A stretch of DNA of 64,000 nt from positions 57,680 through 121,679 of the forward strand of contig CAZNLJ010000013.1 in the NCBI GenBank assembly GCA_964573725.1, written 5' to 3'. The notes below the pieces were generated by a model, which worked only from the letters and a program-made list of their open reading frames with translations, was not told where the DNA came from and ran no database searches. Shown here one piece after another: positions 47,775 to 57,120 of the stretch. The DNA comes from UBA6168 sp964573725. GTDB taxonomy: Bacteria > Bacteroidota > Bacteroidia > Chitinophagales > Saprospiraceae. A program made the position numbers and the translations under genes. Within the stretch, counting starts at the first letter, position 1; each line of letters starts with the position of its first letter.

Positions 47775-48863
47775 ATGAAAATCCTCTATGCCATACAAGG
47801 AACCGGCAACGGCCATGTCAGCCGGGCCAGGGATATCATACCCGTCCTCCGGCAATACGGGACGGTGGACGTACTGCTGAGCGGTATCCAGTCCGATGTC
47901 GAACCGGGCTTCGAAATCCATTACCGGTTCAAAGGATTGAGCTTGATCTTCGGAAAAAAAGGCGGAGTGGATATTTTCGAAACATTTCGCAAAAGCAGCC
48001 TGCGAAGTTTACGCAAGGAAATCCACAGCCTGCCGGTGGAACAATACCAGCTGGTCATCTCTGATTTCGAACCGGTCAGCGCCTGGGCCTGTCGTCAAAA
48101 AGGTCTGCCCTGCGTCGGCCTGAGCCATCAGGCTGCCGTGCTGGACAAATTGTCCCCCCGGGCGGCCAATCTCGATCCGGTGGGTAAGTTCGTGCTGAAA
48201 CACTATGCCCCGGTCACCTCCAGCTACGGATTTCATTTCCAAACCTACGCCCCGAATATCCATACACCGGTCATAAGGCATCAGGTCCGGGCCTTGACCG
48301 TGTCCGATAACGGTCATTACACGGTTTATCTGCCGGCTTTCTCGGACGAGCGGATCGTTAAGACCCTGTCCACTTTCCGTCAGACTTCCTGGCATGTCTT
48401 CTCAAAGCATACCGACCGTGATTACTTCAGTGGGAACATTCATTTCCAAAGGATTTCCAATAAGGCTTTCCTGGAAAGCCTCGCATCTTCGAAAGGGGTC
48501 CTGTGTGCCGCCGGCTTCGAGACGCCCGCCGAAGCGCTGTTCCTCCGAAAGAAACTGATGGTCGTCCCGATGCGTGGACAGTTCGAACAGCAATGCAATG
48601 CCGCTGCCTTGGCAGATATGGGGGTTCCTGTCATTCGTCATCTCAAGAAGAAAAGCCGAGGAAAAATCAAGGAATGGTTGGAATCGGACACCGTGGTCTC
48701 CGTCGATTATCCGGATTGCACGGAAGCCGTGGTCCGGGAAATGATGGATGCCGAAGCCAGCCTCGCCGCAGTGGTCCGCCTACATCCCGACAGTGGGTCG
48801 CCGGCGGATGTCAAGGACCTCCGCCTTCGGGTGTTACGGAAATGGAGCAGGAAGGTCAAGTAA
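47775..48863 (+). CDS. MJ1255/GT28-like glycosyltransferase
   Basis: A 362-aa GT-B type protein starting MKILYAIQGTGNGHVSRARD, the glycine-rich donor or acceptor loop of this family. LVISDFEPVSAWACRQKGLP, PCVGLSHQAAVLD and the C-terminal VLCAAGFETPAEALFLRKKL followed by MVVPMRGQFEQQCNA match the conserved family related to MJ1255 and to the UDP-sugar transferases MurG and MGD synthase. The likely product is a glycolipid or cell-surface glycan. Its end overlaps the convergent acyltransferase gene by 8 nt. Confidence 0.87.
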   Translation: MKILYAIQGTGNGHVSRARDIIPVLRQYGTVDVLLSGIQSDVEPGFEIHYRFKGLSLIFGKKGGVDIFETFRKSSLRSLRKEIHSLPVEQYQLVISDFEPVSAWACRQKGLPCVGLSHQAAVLDKLSPRAANLDPVGKFVLKHYAPVTSSYGFHFQTYAPNIHTPVIRHQVRALTVSDNGHYTVYLPAFSDERIVKTLSTFRQTSWHVFSKHTDRDYFSGNIHFQRISNKAFLESLASSKGVLCAAGFETPAEALFLRKKLMVVPMRGQFEQQCNAAALADMGVPVIRHLKKKSRGKIKEWLESDTVVSVDYPDCTEAVVREMMDAEASLAAVVRLHPDSGSPADVKDLRLRVLRKWSRKVK

Positions 48864-50157
48864 GTCCTGCTGCCTCCAGGAACCGTAAAATGGCCTCCTT
48901 TTTTGCCAACAGACGCGCATGGTCCTCCGGGTGCCGACGGTCGTGTTCCGCCGCACGTCGGATTGCACGCCGCTTTTTCCAAAGTTTGTAATGGGCCTCT
49001 GCCACCAACCCCAACGGGTAGCTCCACACTATTGTCGCAAGGACGGACACCATCCCTCCGATCGGGTATAGCAGGGCTCCCAGGAAAGTAAACCAGATGG
49101 GATAAGTGATTAGGCCACCCAGGAACAGGTAGGTGGGGCGCCAGTGGATGTCGTCATTCAGCTGCCGGTCCAGCCGGTATGCCGCCCAAACGGGCGGTCC
49201 GTGCAGCAGGTATCCGGGAAGGCTGAAAGCGGTCAACCAGCCCAGTCGCAGGAACTGCGTTTTTCCCGCCTTCCGGACAATCTCCTCCATCAATAGCCCG
49301 GATGCGGATAGCTCCGCCCTAAAGTCGATCACCATTTTTCTCAAGTGGCCATTCCGTTCCCGTAGTAATGCCAGGCATTGTCGCCCCGCCTTCCACATCC
49401 CGTAGGCATCCTTTCCCGAGGATGCCCTCCACAGCGCTTCCAATGTCTTCAGATGTGCCTCCTCCGTTGCGTCCTGTGTGTCGATCATCAACATTGCCAG
49501 CGACTGCCGGATGCGCTCCGTCAACGCCTGTACCGCCGCCACGGGATCCGCCTCCTGCAGCTCCCCATATTCCGATACCTGGATCGGATCACCGAACTTC
49601 ACGAGCAATTCACTGCGAATGACGGTGGGGTCACGATAGTTCAATCCGATGGGCAGGATGGTCAACCCAAGTCCGAACGATGCCGATTGTTCCGCTTCCA
49701 ACGCTATTCGCGCCGTACCGGTCTTGATTTTTCGAAGGTGCCGGTCAATATAGCTGGTGCCTTCCGGTGCTATGTACAAGGAACCGCCCGCAGACAAATG
49801 GTCGACGGCGCGCCGGAAACTCGCCGCATTATCCAGTGGTCTTCCACCCGTATCCTGGTACCGCTCGATGGGAATGCAGTAGAATGTATTGAAAAACCAA
49901 TTGGTGAACCGGTTGCGGAATATGCTCGCATTGGCGAGGAAATGAACAGGGAAGTCCAGCCGCACCGCCGTATTGAGCGGATCCAGCAAGGTGCCCGGAT
50001 GATTGGTGACTACAATGCAGGGAGGTTGTGCTGGTCGGCCGCCATCCTCCGGACGCACGACCGTGATTCTCCCATGGAACCACCGCAAGGCCGCCTTGAC
50101 CACTACCTTGAACAGGAGATAGAGGATGGATAGTAGCGTGGAACGTATTCTTTGCAT
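48856..50157 (-). CDS. 1-acyl-sn-glycerol-3-phosphate acyltransferase family protein
   Basis: A 433-aa membrane protein with a PlsC-type domain: block I TNHPGTLLDPLN (H53, D59), block II around FRNRFTNWFFNTFYCIPIER, and block III APEGTSY (E132, G133). The C-terminal 200 residues hold a helical region and two or three hydrophobic helices (FLGGLITYPIWFTFLGALLY, VSVLATIVWSYPLGLVAEAH) characteristic of the long acyltransferases of Bacteroidota. It probably acylates lysophosphatidate or a related lipid at the inner membrane. It is convergent with the glycosyltransferase and divergent from the HtrA gene. Confidence 0.9.
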   Translation of the reverse strand: MQRIRSTLLSILYLLFKVVVKAALRWFHGRITVVRPEDGGRPAQPPCIVVTNHPGTLLDPLNTAVRLDFPVHFLANASIFRNRFTNWFFNTFYCIPIERYQDTGGRPLDNAASFRRAVDHLSAGGSLYIAPEGTSYIDRHLRKIKTGTARIALEAEQSASFGLGLTILPIGLNYRDPTVIRSELLVKFGDPIQVSEYGELQEADPVAAVQALTERIRQSLAMLMIDTQDATEEAHLKTLEALWRASSGKDAYGMWKAGRQCLALLRERNGHLRKMVIDFRAELSASGLLMEEIVRKAGKTQFLRLGWLTAFSLPGYLLHGPPVWAAYRLDRQLNDDIHWRPTYLFLGGLITYPIWFTFLGALLYPIGGMVSVLATIVWSYPLGLVAEAHYKLWKKRRAIRRAAEHDRRHPEDHARLLAKKEAILRFLEAAGLT

Positions 50158-50598
50158 GGATCAGGTTTGGTTGAATCCTCGGATGGCTTTTCTTTTTATC
50201 CAAACTGCTTTCATAGTCGGCCGCCCGATCGCGTACTTCCGGGATAGGCCGCCTTTCCGGTCCAGGCAGGCGGGACCAACTGCATGGTTTTTACTTCGAT
50301 ACCTGAACCCAAGTCGGGTATGGAATGTTACTCTGATGGCTCATTTGCCAAAGGTAGTCAGCACCATGAAAATCCGTACCTTTCGGCAGGATGTATGGAG
50401 ACAAAAGGGCCGATTCCTCGAACAACGTCGGAGATTGCCTGTCTCCTTCGCTCTGCGCAAGGATATCCGGAACCCGGACAGTCGGGCTTTCCGCCACCGC
50501 AAAGGTGAACCTTCGGTCGACCGGAATTGCACCACTTTCCGGAAGGTTTTGTCAATAGCGGGGATTTACACAGCCATTCACTTTGAACCGAATTTGAA
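50158..50598. other. Intergenic region between divergent acyltransferase and HtrA genes
   Basis: About 440 nt. No gene recognised. TACCTTTC at 50377-50384 resembles a -7 box, but the nearest TTTG (50344-50347) is too far upstream for the normal 19-nt spacer. Confidence 0.45.
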
Positions 50599-51786
50599 AT
50601 GAAAAAGTCGCCGACATTCAGGATCCTTTTGTGGACGGCGCTGCTCTGCGCAGGTTTCGTGGCCGGGACGGCTTGGAAAGAAGGCATGATCGCTCCCGGT
50701 GAACTTCCCGTGCCGTCGGAGGAGGAACCGCCGGCCCCCGTCCAGCCGCCAACGCCAACAACAGAAACCCCTTCCGCCCCTCCGGTCCATGACACCGGAA
50801 ATACCCTTCCCCCCGGATTGACGGAATCGGAGAAGGCCACCATCCGTTTGTTCGAATTCGCGGCGCCCTCCGTCGCATATATCACCACCTCCCGGCTGAG
50901 GCAGGATTTCTGGACGCGCAATGTCATGGAACAGCCTCAAGGCAGTGGCTCCGGTTTCGTCTGGGATCGGAACGGGCATATAATTACGAATTATCATGTC
51001 ATCCAAGGGGCCGACCGCGCGCAAGTGACGCTTTCCGATCGTTCTACCTGGGATGCGGAATTGGTGGGATCCGCGCCGGAAAAGGATTTGGCCGTCCTCA
51101 AGATCAAGGCCCCGAAAAATACCTTGCGCCCGATTCCGGTCGGTGCCTCCGATAATCTGCTCGTCGGCCAAAGCGTTTTCGCCATCGGTAATCCGTTCGG
51201 ACTGGACCAAACGCTCACCACCGGTATCATCAGCGCTCTGGGACGGGAAATCAATTCCGTTAGCGGAATTCCTATCCGCGATGTCATCCAAACGGATGCC
51301 GCCATCAATCCCGGTAACTCCGGCGGGCCGCTGCTGAACTCTTCCGGGCAACTCATCGGGGTCAATACCGCCATATACAGCCCTTCCGGTGCCTCCGCAG
51401 GCATCGGTTTTTCCATCCCCGTGGATGTCGTTCGCTGGGTGGTGCCGGATCTTATCAACTTCGGGAAAATAAACCGGCCGACGCTCGGAATCGAGGTGGC
51501 CAATTCCCGAACCACCCAACGCCTCGGCATGGAAGGCGCACTTATCCTCCACACCGTGGATGGCGGTGCAGCCGCCCGTGCCGGCCTCCAGGCTACCTAT
51601 CGCGATCGGAACGGCCGAATCAGGCTGGGCGACGCCATTGTCGCCATCAATGGTGAAAAGGTGAAGTCAAGCAGCGACCTCGTCCTGATCCTGGAAAAAT
51701 TCAAAGCCGGTGACAGGGTGAAACTCAAAGTACTGCGTGACCAGCAGGAGTTCTTCGTAGAAGTGACCCTGGACGCATCCCGGTGA
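50599..51786 (+). CDS. HtrA/DegP-like periplasmic serine protease
   Basis: A 395-aa trypsin-like protease with an N-terminal membrane anchor or signal (FRILLWTALLCAGFVAGTAW), a Pro-rich spacer (about residues 33-72), the protease domain and one PDZ domain (about 295-390: ALILHTVDGGAAARAGLQAT, IRLGDAIVAINGEKVKSSSD). The catalytic triad is H133 (NYHVIQ), D163 (EKDLAVLK) and S241 (NPGNSGGPLL). It degrades misfolded envelope proteins. The single PDZ domain suggests a DegS/HhoB-like rather than DegP-like arrangement. It is followed after 211 nt by rpsT. Confidence 0.95.
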   Translation: MKKSPTFRILLWTALLCAGFVAGTAWKEGMIAPGELPVPSEEEPPAPVQPPTPTTETPSAPPVHDTGNTLPPGLTESEKATIRLFEFAAPSVAYITTSRLRQDFWTRNVMEQPQGSGSGFVWDRNGHIITNYHVIQGADRAQVTLSDRSTWDAELVGSAPEKDLAVLKIKAPKNTLRPIPVGASDNLLVGQSVFAIGNPFGLDQTLTTGIISALGREINSVSGIPIRDVIQTDAAINPGNSGGPLLNSSGQLIGVNTAIYSPSGASAGIGFSIPVDVVRWVVPDLINFGKINRPTLGIEVANSRTTQRLGMEGALILHTVDGGAAARAGLQATYRDRNGRIRLGDAIVAINGEKVKSSSDLVLILEKFKAGDRVKLKVLRDQQEFFVEVTLDASR

Positions 51787-51907
51787 CGATGCAATCCGAT
51801 ACGCACTTGCCGGCGATATGCTGGGCAGAAATGATATCCCAAATCATTCCGCTCGATAGCCTGGACTTTGTTGCGACCAGATATTCGAAAAAAAATCCCG
51901 ATAGACC

Positions 51908-51939
51908 TTTCAGGTTACCGTTGATAACTGCTATCTTTG
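51908..51939 (+). promoter_or_regulatory. Bacteroidota-type promoter before rpsT
   Basis: TATCTTTG (51932-51939) matches TAnnTTTG exactly. TTTC (51908-51911), one mismatch from TTTG, lies 20 nt upstream. The flanking string TATCTTTGCGCTCC is identical to that of the infA promoter. The ATG of rpsT is at 51998. Confidence 0.65.
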
Positions 51940-51997
51940 CGCTCCCGTTGGGAATTTTTCCAGCGCGTTGCTTCGAATCATTTATCTTACAATAGAT

Positions 51998-52252
51998 ATG
52001 GCACATCATAAGTCTTCCAAAAAGCGTATCCGTCAGGATGACAAAAAACGCACCCGCAACCGGTACTACAAGAAAACGGCCCGGACGGCCATCAAGGCAT
52101 TGCGGTCCATGACGGATAAGACCGAAGCGGATTCGTTCCTGCCCAAGGTCATCAGCATGATCGACAAATTGGCCAAGAAACATACCTGGCACAAGAACAA
52201 GGCCGCTAACCTCAAGAGCGAGTTGTCGCTTTTCGTCAACCACCTGTCCTGA
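51998..52252 (+). CDS. rpsT: 30S ribosomal protein S20
   Basis: An 84-aa basic, all-helical protein starting MAHHKSSKKRIRQDDKKRTR, with RYYKKTARTAIKALRSM and KLAKKHTWHKNKAANLKSEL. S20 binds 16S rRNA at the base of the small subunit body. ATG 51998 gives the standard N terminus. It has its own promoter and its own terminator, so it is monocistronic. Confidence 0.97.
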   Translation: MAHHKSSKKRIRQDDKKRTRNRYYKKTARTAIKALRSMTDKTEADSFLPKVISMIDKLAKKHTWHKNKAANLKSELSLFVNHLS

Positions 52253-52280
52253 GGTAAATACCGGAATCCATCTTTTGTGC

Positions 52281-52322
52281 ACAAAAAGTGCATCCGCTGT
52301 AGCCAGGGGATGCACTTTTTGT
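52281..52322 (+). terminator. Intrinsic terminator of rpsT
   Basis: ACAAAAAGTGCATCC (52281-52295) pairs perfectly with GGATGCACTTTTTGT (52308-52322) around a 12-nt loop, with a T tract inside the right arm. It starts 28 nt after the rpsT stop. Confidence 0.88.
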
Positions 52323-52526
52323 GTTCTGTAAATCGGTAGCCGATAGGGGGTTGGCGTTCCTCCGATCAGCATCCGCCGCCCCCGGCGCTCTAAAATAGCC
52401 TCGCAGGCACGTTTCGCAGGATTGATGAATCCGGATCAGCGCCGCACATTTTGCAAATCCGGACACAGCCGAATCGGCTTCACATATTCCCCGGAACGCC
52501 CCGACCACCGCACACCCATATGGATC

Positions 52527-53363
52527 ATGACAACCAAGAGAATTACCAGCTCCCAAAACCCATTCTTCAGACGGCTGTGCGCCTTGCACGATAAGGCACG
52601 CGAAAGAAGGAAGGAAGGGCTGTTCGTGGCGGAAGGATTTCGGGAAGTCGGAAGGGCGCTCCAAAACGGCTTTGAAGCGGAATCCATCGTTTTCGATGAA
52701 GGCATTACATCCACATCGATACTAGAGGAATGGCAGGCTACGCTTCCGGCGGACATCCCTCCCCTCAACTTGGTTTCGCTCGATAACGCCCTGTTCGGTA
52801 AGGTCGCCTACCGGTCCTCCGTCCCGAATGTGGTGGCAGTGCTGAAAATCAAGGACCGTTCCGTCCATGAGATTCCCATTTCCTCCCGCCCGTTGTTCCT
52901 GCTGGTGGATCGGGTGGAAAAACCGGGAAACTTGGGTGCCATGCTAAGAACGGCGGATGCCGCCGGTGTGGACGCAGTCCTGGTCTGTGATCCGCATACG
53001 GACATCTGGAATCCAAATGTGATTCGGGCCAGCCTGGGGGCCGCTTTCTCCGTACCGCTCGCTTGCCTGTCCGCTGCCGAAGCATCCGATTTCCTGGTGA
53101 AAAATCAGGTCCCAATAGCGGTGACTTCCCTACGCGCATCACTTCCTTTCTATGAGGTCGACCTCACAGGCCCCGTCGCGTTTGTCGTCGGCACGGAAGC
53201 GGATGGGGTTTCCGCCTTTTGGGAAGGGGTGGCTTCCTCGCGTATCGTCATCCCCATGCTCGGACAGGTGGATTCCCTCAATGTTTCCACTGCCGCTGCC
53301 ATTGTCCTGTTCGAAGCGGTCCGGCAAAGAATGGGGCAAGGAAAAATCCTCCCGGTCGACTGA
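52527..53363 (+). CDS. SpoU/TrmH family RNA 2'-O-methyltransferase
   Basis: A 278-aa knotted methyltransferase. Residues about 1-100 form the substrate-binding domain (MTTKRITSSQNPFFRRLCAL, GLFVAEGFREVGRALQNGF). The SPOUT domain carries motif 1 RVEKPGNLGAMLRTADAAGV, motif 2 FVVGTEADGVSAFW and motif 3 IPMLGQVDSLNVSTAAAIVL. It methylates ribose in rRNA or tRNA using SAM; the RlmB/TsnR-like domain order points to rRNA. ATG 52527 was chosen because it opens the family's N terminus. Confidence 0.93.
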   Translation: MTTKRITSSQNPFFRRLCALHDKARERRKEGLFVAEGFREVGRALQNGFEAESIVFDEGITSTSILEEWQATLPADIPPLNLVSLDNALFGKVAYRSSVPNVVAVLKIKDRSVHEIPISSRPLFLLVDRVEKPGNLGAMLRTADAAGVDAVLVCDPHTDIWNPNVIRASLGAAFSVPLACLSAAEASDFLVKNQVPIAVTSLRASLPFYEVDLTGPVAFVVGTEADGVSAFWEGVASSRIVIPMLGQVDSLNVSTAAAIVLFEAVRQRMGQGKILPVD

Positions 53364-53472
53364 TCTGCCCCGGTGGTCTACGGAAACTGACCGGTGGCAT
53401 ATGCGCATCCGAACGATTGGACGGATGCTTTACATTTGGTAGTAATTTTCTGTATTCTTAGCGAATGAATGT

Positions 53473-53512
53473 AAATGGAGGGCGCAATCCGGTTGCTGCC
53501 CTCCATTTTTTT
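53473..53512 (+). terminator. Intrinsic terminator, probably bidirectional
   Basis: AAATGGAGGGC (53473-53483) pairs perfectly with GCCCTCCATTT (53498-53508) around a 14-nt loop, followed by T up to 53512. It lies between the plus-strand methyltransferase gene and the minus-strand DUF2911 gene. The complementary strand also shows a short T stretch after the stem, so it may serve both. Confidence 0.88.
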
Positions 53513-53556
53513 GCGGGTCATGACATGATTGCCATCGGCTTCCGGAACATGTCACC

Positions 53557-54654
53557 CTATAACAGCACAATGGGTAATCTCGCCATCGACTTGTCCCAGG
53601 CCACTATCATATCCACTTGGTCATCGGATTTTTTTTCCAGCAATATGGATAACACCTCCACGTCCGAAGGGGTCTTCTGGACAGGCGCTTTCACCCGGAC
53701 GAGGTTGGTTGTCTCGTCATGCTGATGGGTTCCCCAACTGGGCAGGTTCGTGTGGATGATGAATTCCCATTCTCCTTCCTCCACCACGGCCATGATGCCG
53801 TAGGTGCCGGGCGTCAAGGTCTTGCCACCGATGCTCACTTTGTCGAAAAAGGTGATTTCCGTAGTTTCGTTCGCCCCCATCCGCCAAGGCTCCCCGAATT
53901 TGACGACTTCCCCGAAGATCTTGCGCCCCTTTTTTTGCGGTCTTCCATAGACTACCCTGATTTTCGGCGCGTTGGCCTCCAGTTCCTCCGGCTTCAGGTA
54001 GTTATGGAAACGGGAATCGTTGGGATATTGGACCAGGTCCAGCGGACTGGCGTCGGCTCCGGCCATCAGGACAGGTTGGAAGGAAATCGGGAGGGTCGCC
54101 CGGGTATGGTCCCATTCGAATACCATGTGGCAATGCCGGTCGTCCACCTCCTGGAATCCGATGGTGAACAACTCCCTTTCCGCTGGAACATGGGTCGTTG
54201 GTATGCTGACCGCAGCGATGTCCTTTGTAATATCCCGGTTATCTGATCCGGCGATGAAACGTTGGGTCGAAATCTTGATGACCCAAAAGTCGGGATGGAC
54301 CTCCGCAAACATGGTGTATGTTCCGCGGTTGAGTACGGTGCCGTTGATGTCGACCGGCTCGTAGAAGGTGATTTCCGTCGCTTCGTTGGCTCCCAGTCGC
54401 CAGTCTTTCCCGTATGGAACCAGCGACCCGAAAATGGGGCGGCCCTGTTTACTTGGTCTGCAATACAATACCTTGACCTTGGGATCCAGGCGTTCCTCGG
54501 CATCCATGTAGTTGCGGAATGCAGCCTCCCGGGGATAGTGGACCGCATCCATGGGGCTCTTGTCCAGCTCCGGGAATTTCAATTCCTGCGCGGTCGATAT
54601 CATGGTTCCCGAGCCCAGGAGCCATAAGGCGATAAAGGTTTTCATGCTTTTCAT
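53557..54654 (-). CDS. Secreted protein with two DUF2911 domains
   Basis: A 365-aa protein with signal peptide (MKSMKTFIALWLLGSGTMIS, cleavage near TAQ). Two copies of DUF2911 lie in tandem: about residues 33-185 (VKVLYCRPSKQGRPIFGSLV, YGKDWRLGANEATEITFYEP) and about 205-362 (IRVVYGRPQKKGRKIFGEVV, FGEPWRMGANETTEITFFDK). DUF2911 proteins usually have one copy and are secreted or lipoprotein-like, without a known activity. It is divergent from ribE. Confidence 0.92.
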   Translation of the reverse strand: MKSMKTFIALWLLGSGTMISTAQELKFPELDKSPMDAVHYPREAAFRNYMDAEERLDPKVKVLYCRPSKQGRPIFGSLVPYGKDWRLGANEATEITFYEPVDINGTVLNRGTYTMFAEVHPDFWVIKISTQRFIAGSDNRDITKDIAAVSIPTTHVPAERELFTIGFQEVDDRHCHMVFEWDHTRATLPISFQPVLMAGADASPLDLVQYPNDSRFHNYLKPEELEANAPKIRVVYGRPQKKGRKIFGEVVKFGEPWRMGANETTEITFFDKVSIGGKTLTPGTYGIMAVVEEGEWEFIIHTNLPSWGTHQHDETTNLVRVKAPVQKTPSDVEVLSILLEKKSDDQVDMIVAWDKSMARLPIVLL

Positions 54655-54882
54655 AATTCAAATTTTAGGTTTCAAAATGAAAAATTACCGATACTACAAC
54701 TTCGATGGTTTGAAAATGTTGTTACGATGTTCAGCGTATGTACGGACCGAGGTCCCGGCCGATGTCAGCCGGCGGGCACGCCGGTAGGAGCATCAGGGCG
54801 CAGTACGATGGAACCGATGCATGTCGGTGCGCGGCGGCGCATGCCGGTTCCCCGGATACACACGCCAAAAATCCTTGCACGC

Positions 54883-55512
54883 ATGTTTACGGGTATTGTT
54901 GAGACAACCGGCTTGGTAAGTTGGATGGAGAAAAAAGGCGATAACATCCAGTTGGGCATCCGTTCGGATATATCCGAGGCCCTGCACCCCGACCAAAGTG
55001 TCTCACACGACGGGGTTTGCCTGACCGTCACGGAGGTCCGCGACGGCATGCACTTGGTAACGGTCGTGCCGGAGACCATCAAGCGGACACACATCGGTGG
55101 CTTGAAGCCGGGGGACCGGTTGAACCTGGAACGCGCGACACAATTCGGGGATAGATTGGACGGCCACCTGGTCCAGGGCCATGTGGATACAATCGGTCGA
55201 TGCGTCCGTTCGGATACCTTGGACGGCAGCTGGCTTTTTACCTTCGAATATCGATTGCGGCCGGAATACTTGTTGGTGGACAAAGGCTCCGTCTGCATCA
55301 ACGGCGTCAGTCTGACGGTTGTTGAACCAAAGAACCAACCAGACGGCATGACACTTTTTTCCGTCGCCATCATCCCGTACACATGGGAACACACGACATT
55401 CCGGTACCTCCGGCCGGAAGCCGCGGTCAATCTGGAGTTCGATGTCATTGGGAAATATGTCGCAGGTTATTTGGCCCGATATGGTATCGGTGGGTTGCCT
55501 ACCCCCGGGTGA
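54883..55512 (+). CDS. ribE: Riboflavin synthase alpha subunit
   Basis: A 209-aa enzyme that dismutates two 6,7-dimethyl-8-ribityllumazine molecules to riboflavin. The diagnostic N terminus MFTGIVETTGLVSWMEKKGD begins lumazine-binding domain 1 (residues 1-97, with SVSHDGVCLTVTEV). Domain 2 begins near HLVQGHVDTIGRCV and contains DKGSVCINGVSLTVVEP. No FMN riboswitch signature was found upstream. ATG 54883 gives the invariant start. Confidence 0.96.
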   Translation: MFTGIVETTGLVSWMEKKGDNIQLGIRSDISEALHPDQSVSHDGVCLTVTEVRDGMHLVTVVPETIKRTHIGGLKPGDRLNLERATQFGDRLDGHLVQGHVDTIGRCVRSDTLDGSWLFTFEYRLRPEYLLVDKGSVCINGVSLTVVEPKNQPDGMTLFSVAIIPYTWEHTTFRYLRPEAAVNLEFDVIGKYVAGYLARYGIGGLPTPG

Positions 55513-55604
55513 CCCGGGTAAGTAGGCGGGTGTGCCGGGGTGTCCCGTCGGCGGAGCCTCCTCGGGGATAGCGTATATTTCATCGCGATACGCCCGGCAT
55601 ATGC

Positions 55605-56201
55605 TTATTTAGAATCCATTGTCGGGGCTACGAGGTCTTCCGGGGGCAATTGGTCCCGGATATTGGTCAGGAGCTGTTGATGCGCTTGTAGCAGATGTTG
55701 GGCCATCTCATGCAACTGGTCGAAATGTTCCGTCACAAACCGTATGTCACCGGGAAGCCCCCCTGCATTCTTCAACTTGAGTTTGAAATAACAATGAACC
55801 CCTTTGATGGCTTGTTGCAAGTCTTCCGCCTCTCGTTCCAATTGCTCCAGTCCGCTGAACATGGCCATAGGTAGTTTCCCGGAATCGCGCCACAATGCCG
55901 TCACCCCGGCTTGTCCGTTGCGGAGGTCCTTCAGCGTGAGGTCTATCACGGACACATCGAAAATACGCGCTAGTTTTACCAGGTTGCATATCTTGGGCTC
56001 CGCACTCCCGTTCTCATAGGACGCGATGTTGCCCCTGTTCAAGCCTATGCGTTCCGCCAGGTCCTCCTGACTCCACTTCATACGCTTCCGCAACGCACGT
56101 AGATTGCTCGCAAGACAATAGTCGTTTTCTGTTCCTTCCCCTTGCATGAGATGATTGGTAACCGCTGTTTTCTTGTTGTGAACGGATGGACTTGCCGGCA
56201 T
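55605..56201 (-). CDS. XRE-family transcriptional regulator
   Basis: A protein of up to 198 aa. A helix-turn-helix of the Cro/C1 type lies at about residues 32-86: NLRALRKRMKWSQEDLAERI, GLNRGNIASYENGSAEPKIC. The C-terminal 110 residues are helical (LEQLEREAEDLQQAIKGVHC, EHFDQLHEMAQHLLQAHQQL), perhaps for dimerisation. The ATG at 56201 or the one at 56147 could be the start. It is divergent from the second ECF sigma gene, whose control it might share (inference). Confidence 0.88.
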   Translation of the reverse strand: MPASPSVHNKKTAVTNHLMQGEGTENDYCLASNLRALRKRMKWSQEDLAERIGLNRGNIASYENGSAEPKICNLVKLARIFDVSVIDLTLKDLRNGQAGVTALWRDSGKLPMAMFSGLEQLEREAEDLQQAIKGVHCYFKLKLKNAGGLPGDIRFVTEHFDQLHEMAQHLLQAHQQLLTNIRDQLPPEDLVAPTMDSK

Positions 56202-56513
56202 GCAGATATGCTATTCACAAGATTGTTCGGTGCGGCCGCTTTGGATATCATCGGCGAACGTTTTCGCACACAATTCTATGAATCCAGCACTTTCGTAGAT
56301 AATTTTTACACCTTTTGGGGGCTAATGACAATCTTTGTTACGAACTTTCATGCCGGTTGGTTCCCAGAAACTTTTTTTTACGCTCAGTCTTCTGATAACA
56401 AGCAGGAAAGTTCAAAAGTTTACCAGTTTTCCAAATTGTTAATGAACTATTAAAGTTTGTCCGATTTATCCTAACAAAATTAAAATCATCTCCCCGATTG
56501 CATCTTTAGGTTG

Positions 56514-56521
56514 TAATTTTG
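56514..56521 (+). promoter_or_regulatory. Bacteroidota -7 element (TAATTTTG)
   Basis: TAATTTTG at 56514-56521 matches TAnnTTTG exactly and lies 50 nt before the ECF sigma ATG at 56571. No TTTG box is found 19 nt upstream. Confidence 0.5.
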
Positions 56522-56570
56522 CAAATAATAATTACAAATTAGAAACAGGGTTCAACGAAATATCAACGAT

Positions 56571-57086
56571 ATGGACAATTCGATAAATTCCCAATTGGAT
56601 CGCATCAGTTCCTCGCTGCGGGCCTTTTCGCTCAAGTTGACCGGTAATGAGACGGATGCCAACGACCTGTACCAAGACACCGTGTACCGGGTTATTTCGA
56701 ATGCGGACAAATTCCAGCCCAACACCAACTTCAAGGCATGGGCAGTCACCATCATGCGGAATATCTTTATCAACAACTATCGCAAGAAAGTCCGAAGGGG
56801 AACGATCCTTGACCAGACCGCGAACAATTATTACCTGAACGCCGGCAGTCATCACAGTACGGAGAACGAGGGCGAATCCCTCATGGGTTACAAGGAGTTG
56901 CTGAAGATGGTGAGCACGCTGCCGGAGGATTTCAAGCGGCCTTTCTGGATGGCCTACAAGGGCTACAAATATGATGAGATCGCCGAAAAACTGGATGCCC
57001 CACTCGGCACCATCAAGAGTCGGATTTTCTTTGCCCGCCGCAAATTGCAAAAAATGTACGAAGATGCAGGCCGGGTCAGGGCATGA
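56571..57086 (+). CDS. ECF-family RNA polymerase sigma factor
   Basis: A 171-aa sigma factor. Region 2 spans RAFSLKLTGNETDANDLYQD, VYRVISNADKFQPNTNFKAW and IMRNIFINNYRKKVRRG. Region 4 spans MVSTLPEDFKRPFWMAYKGY, KYDEIAEKLDAPLGTIKSRI and FFARRKLQKMYEDAG. No anti-sigma gene is adjacent; a terminator directly follows, so it is probably transcribed alone. Similar short ECF factors are abundant in Bacteroidota. Confidence 0.95.
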   Translation: MDNSINSQLDRISSSLRAFSLKLTGNETDANDLYQDTVYRVISNADKFQPNTNFKAWAVTIMRNIFINNYRKKVRRGTILDQTANNYYLNAGSHHSTENEGESLMGYKELLKMVSTLPEDFKRPFWMAYKGYKYDEIAEKLDAPLGTIKSRIFFARRKLQKMYEDAGRVRA

Positions 57087-57120
57087 ATCGGGCCTTTCGC
57101 CTTCCGTGCTTCATGAGATT

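Noticed and set aside
54655..54882. Possible FMN riboswitch before ribE
   Set aside because: The conserved RFN-element blocks were not found in this short divergent interval.
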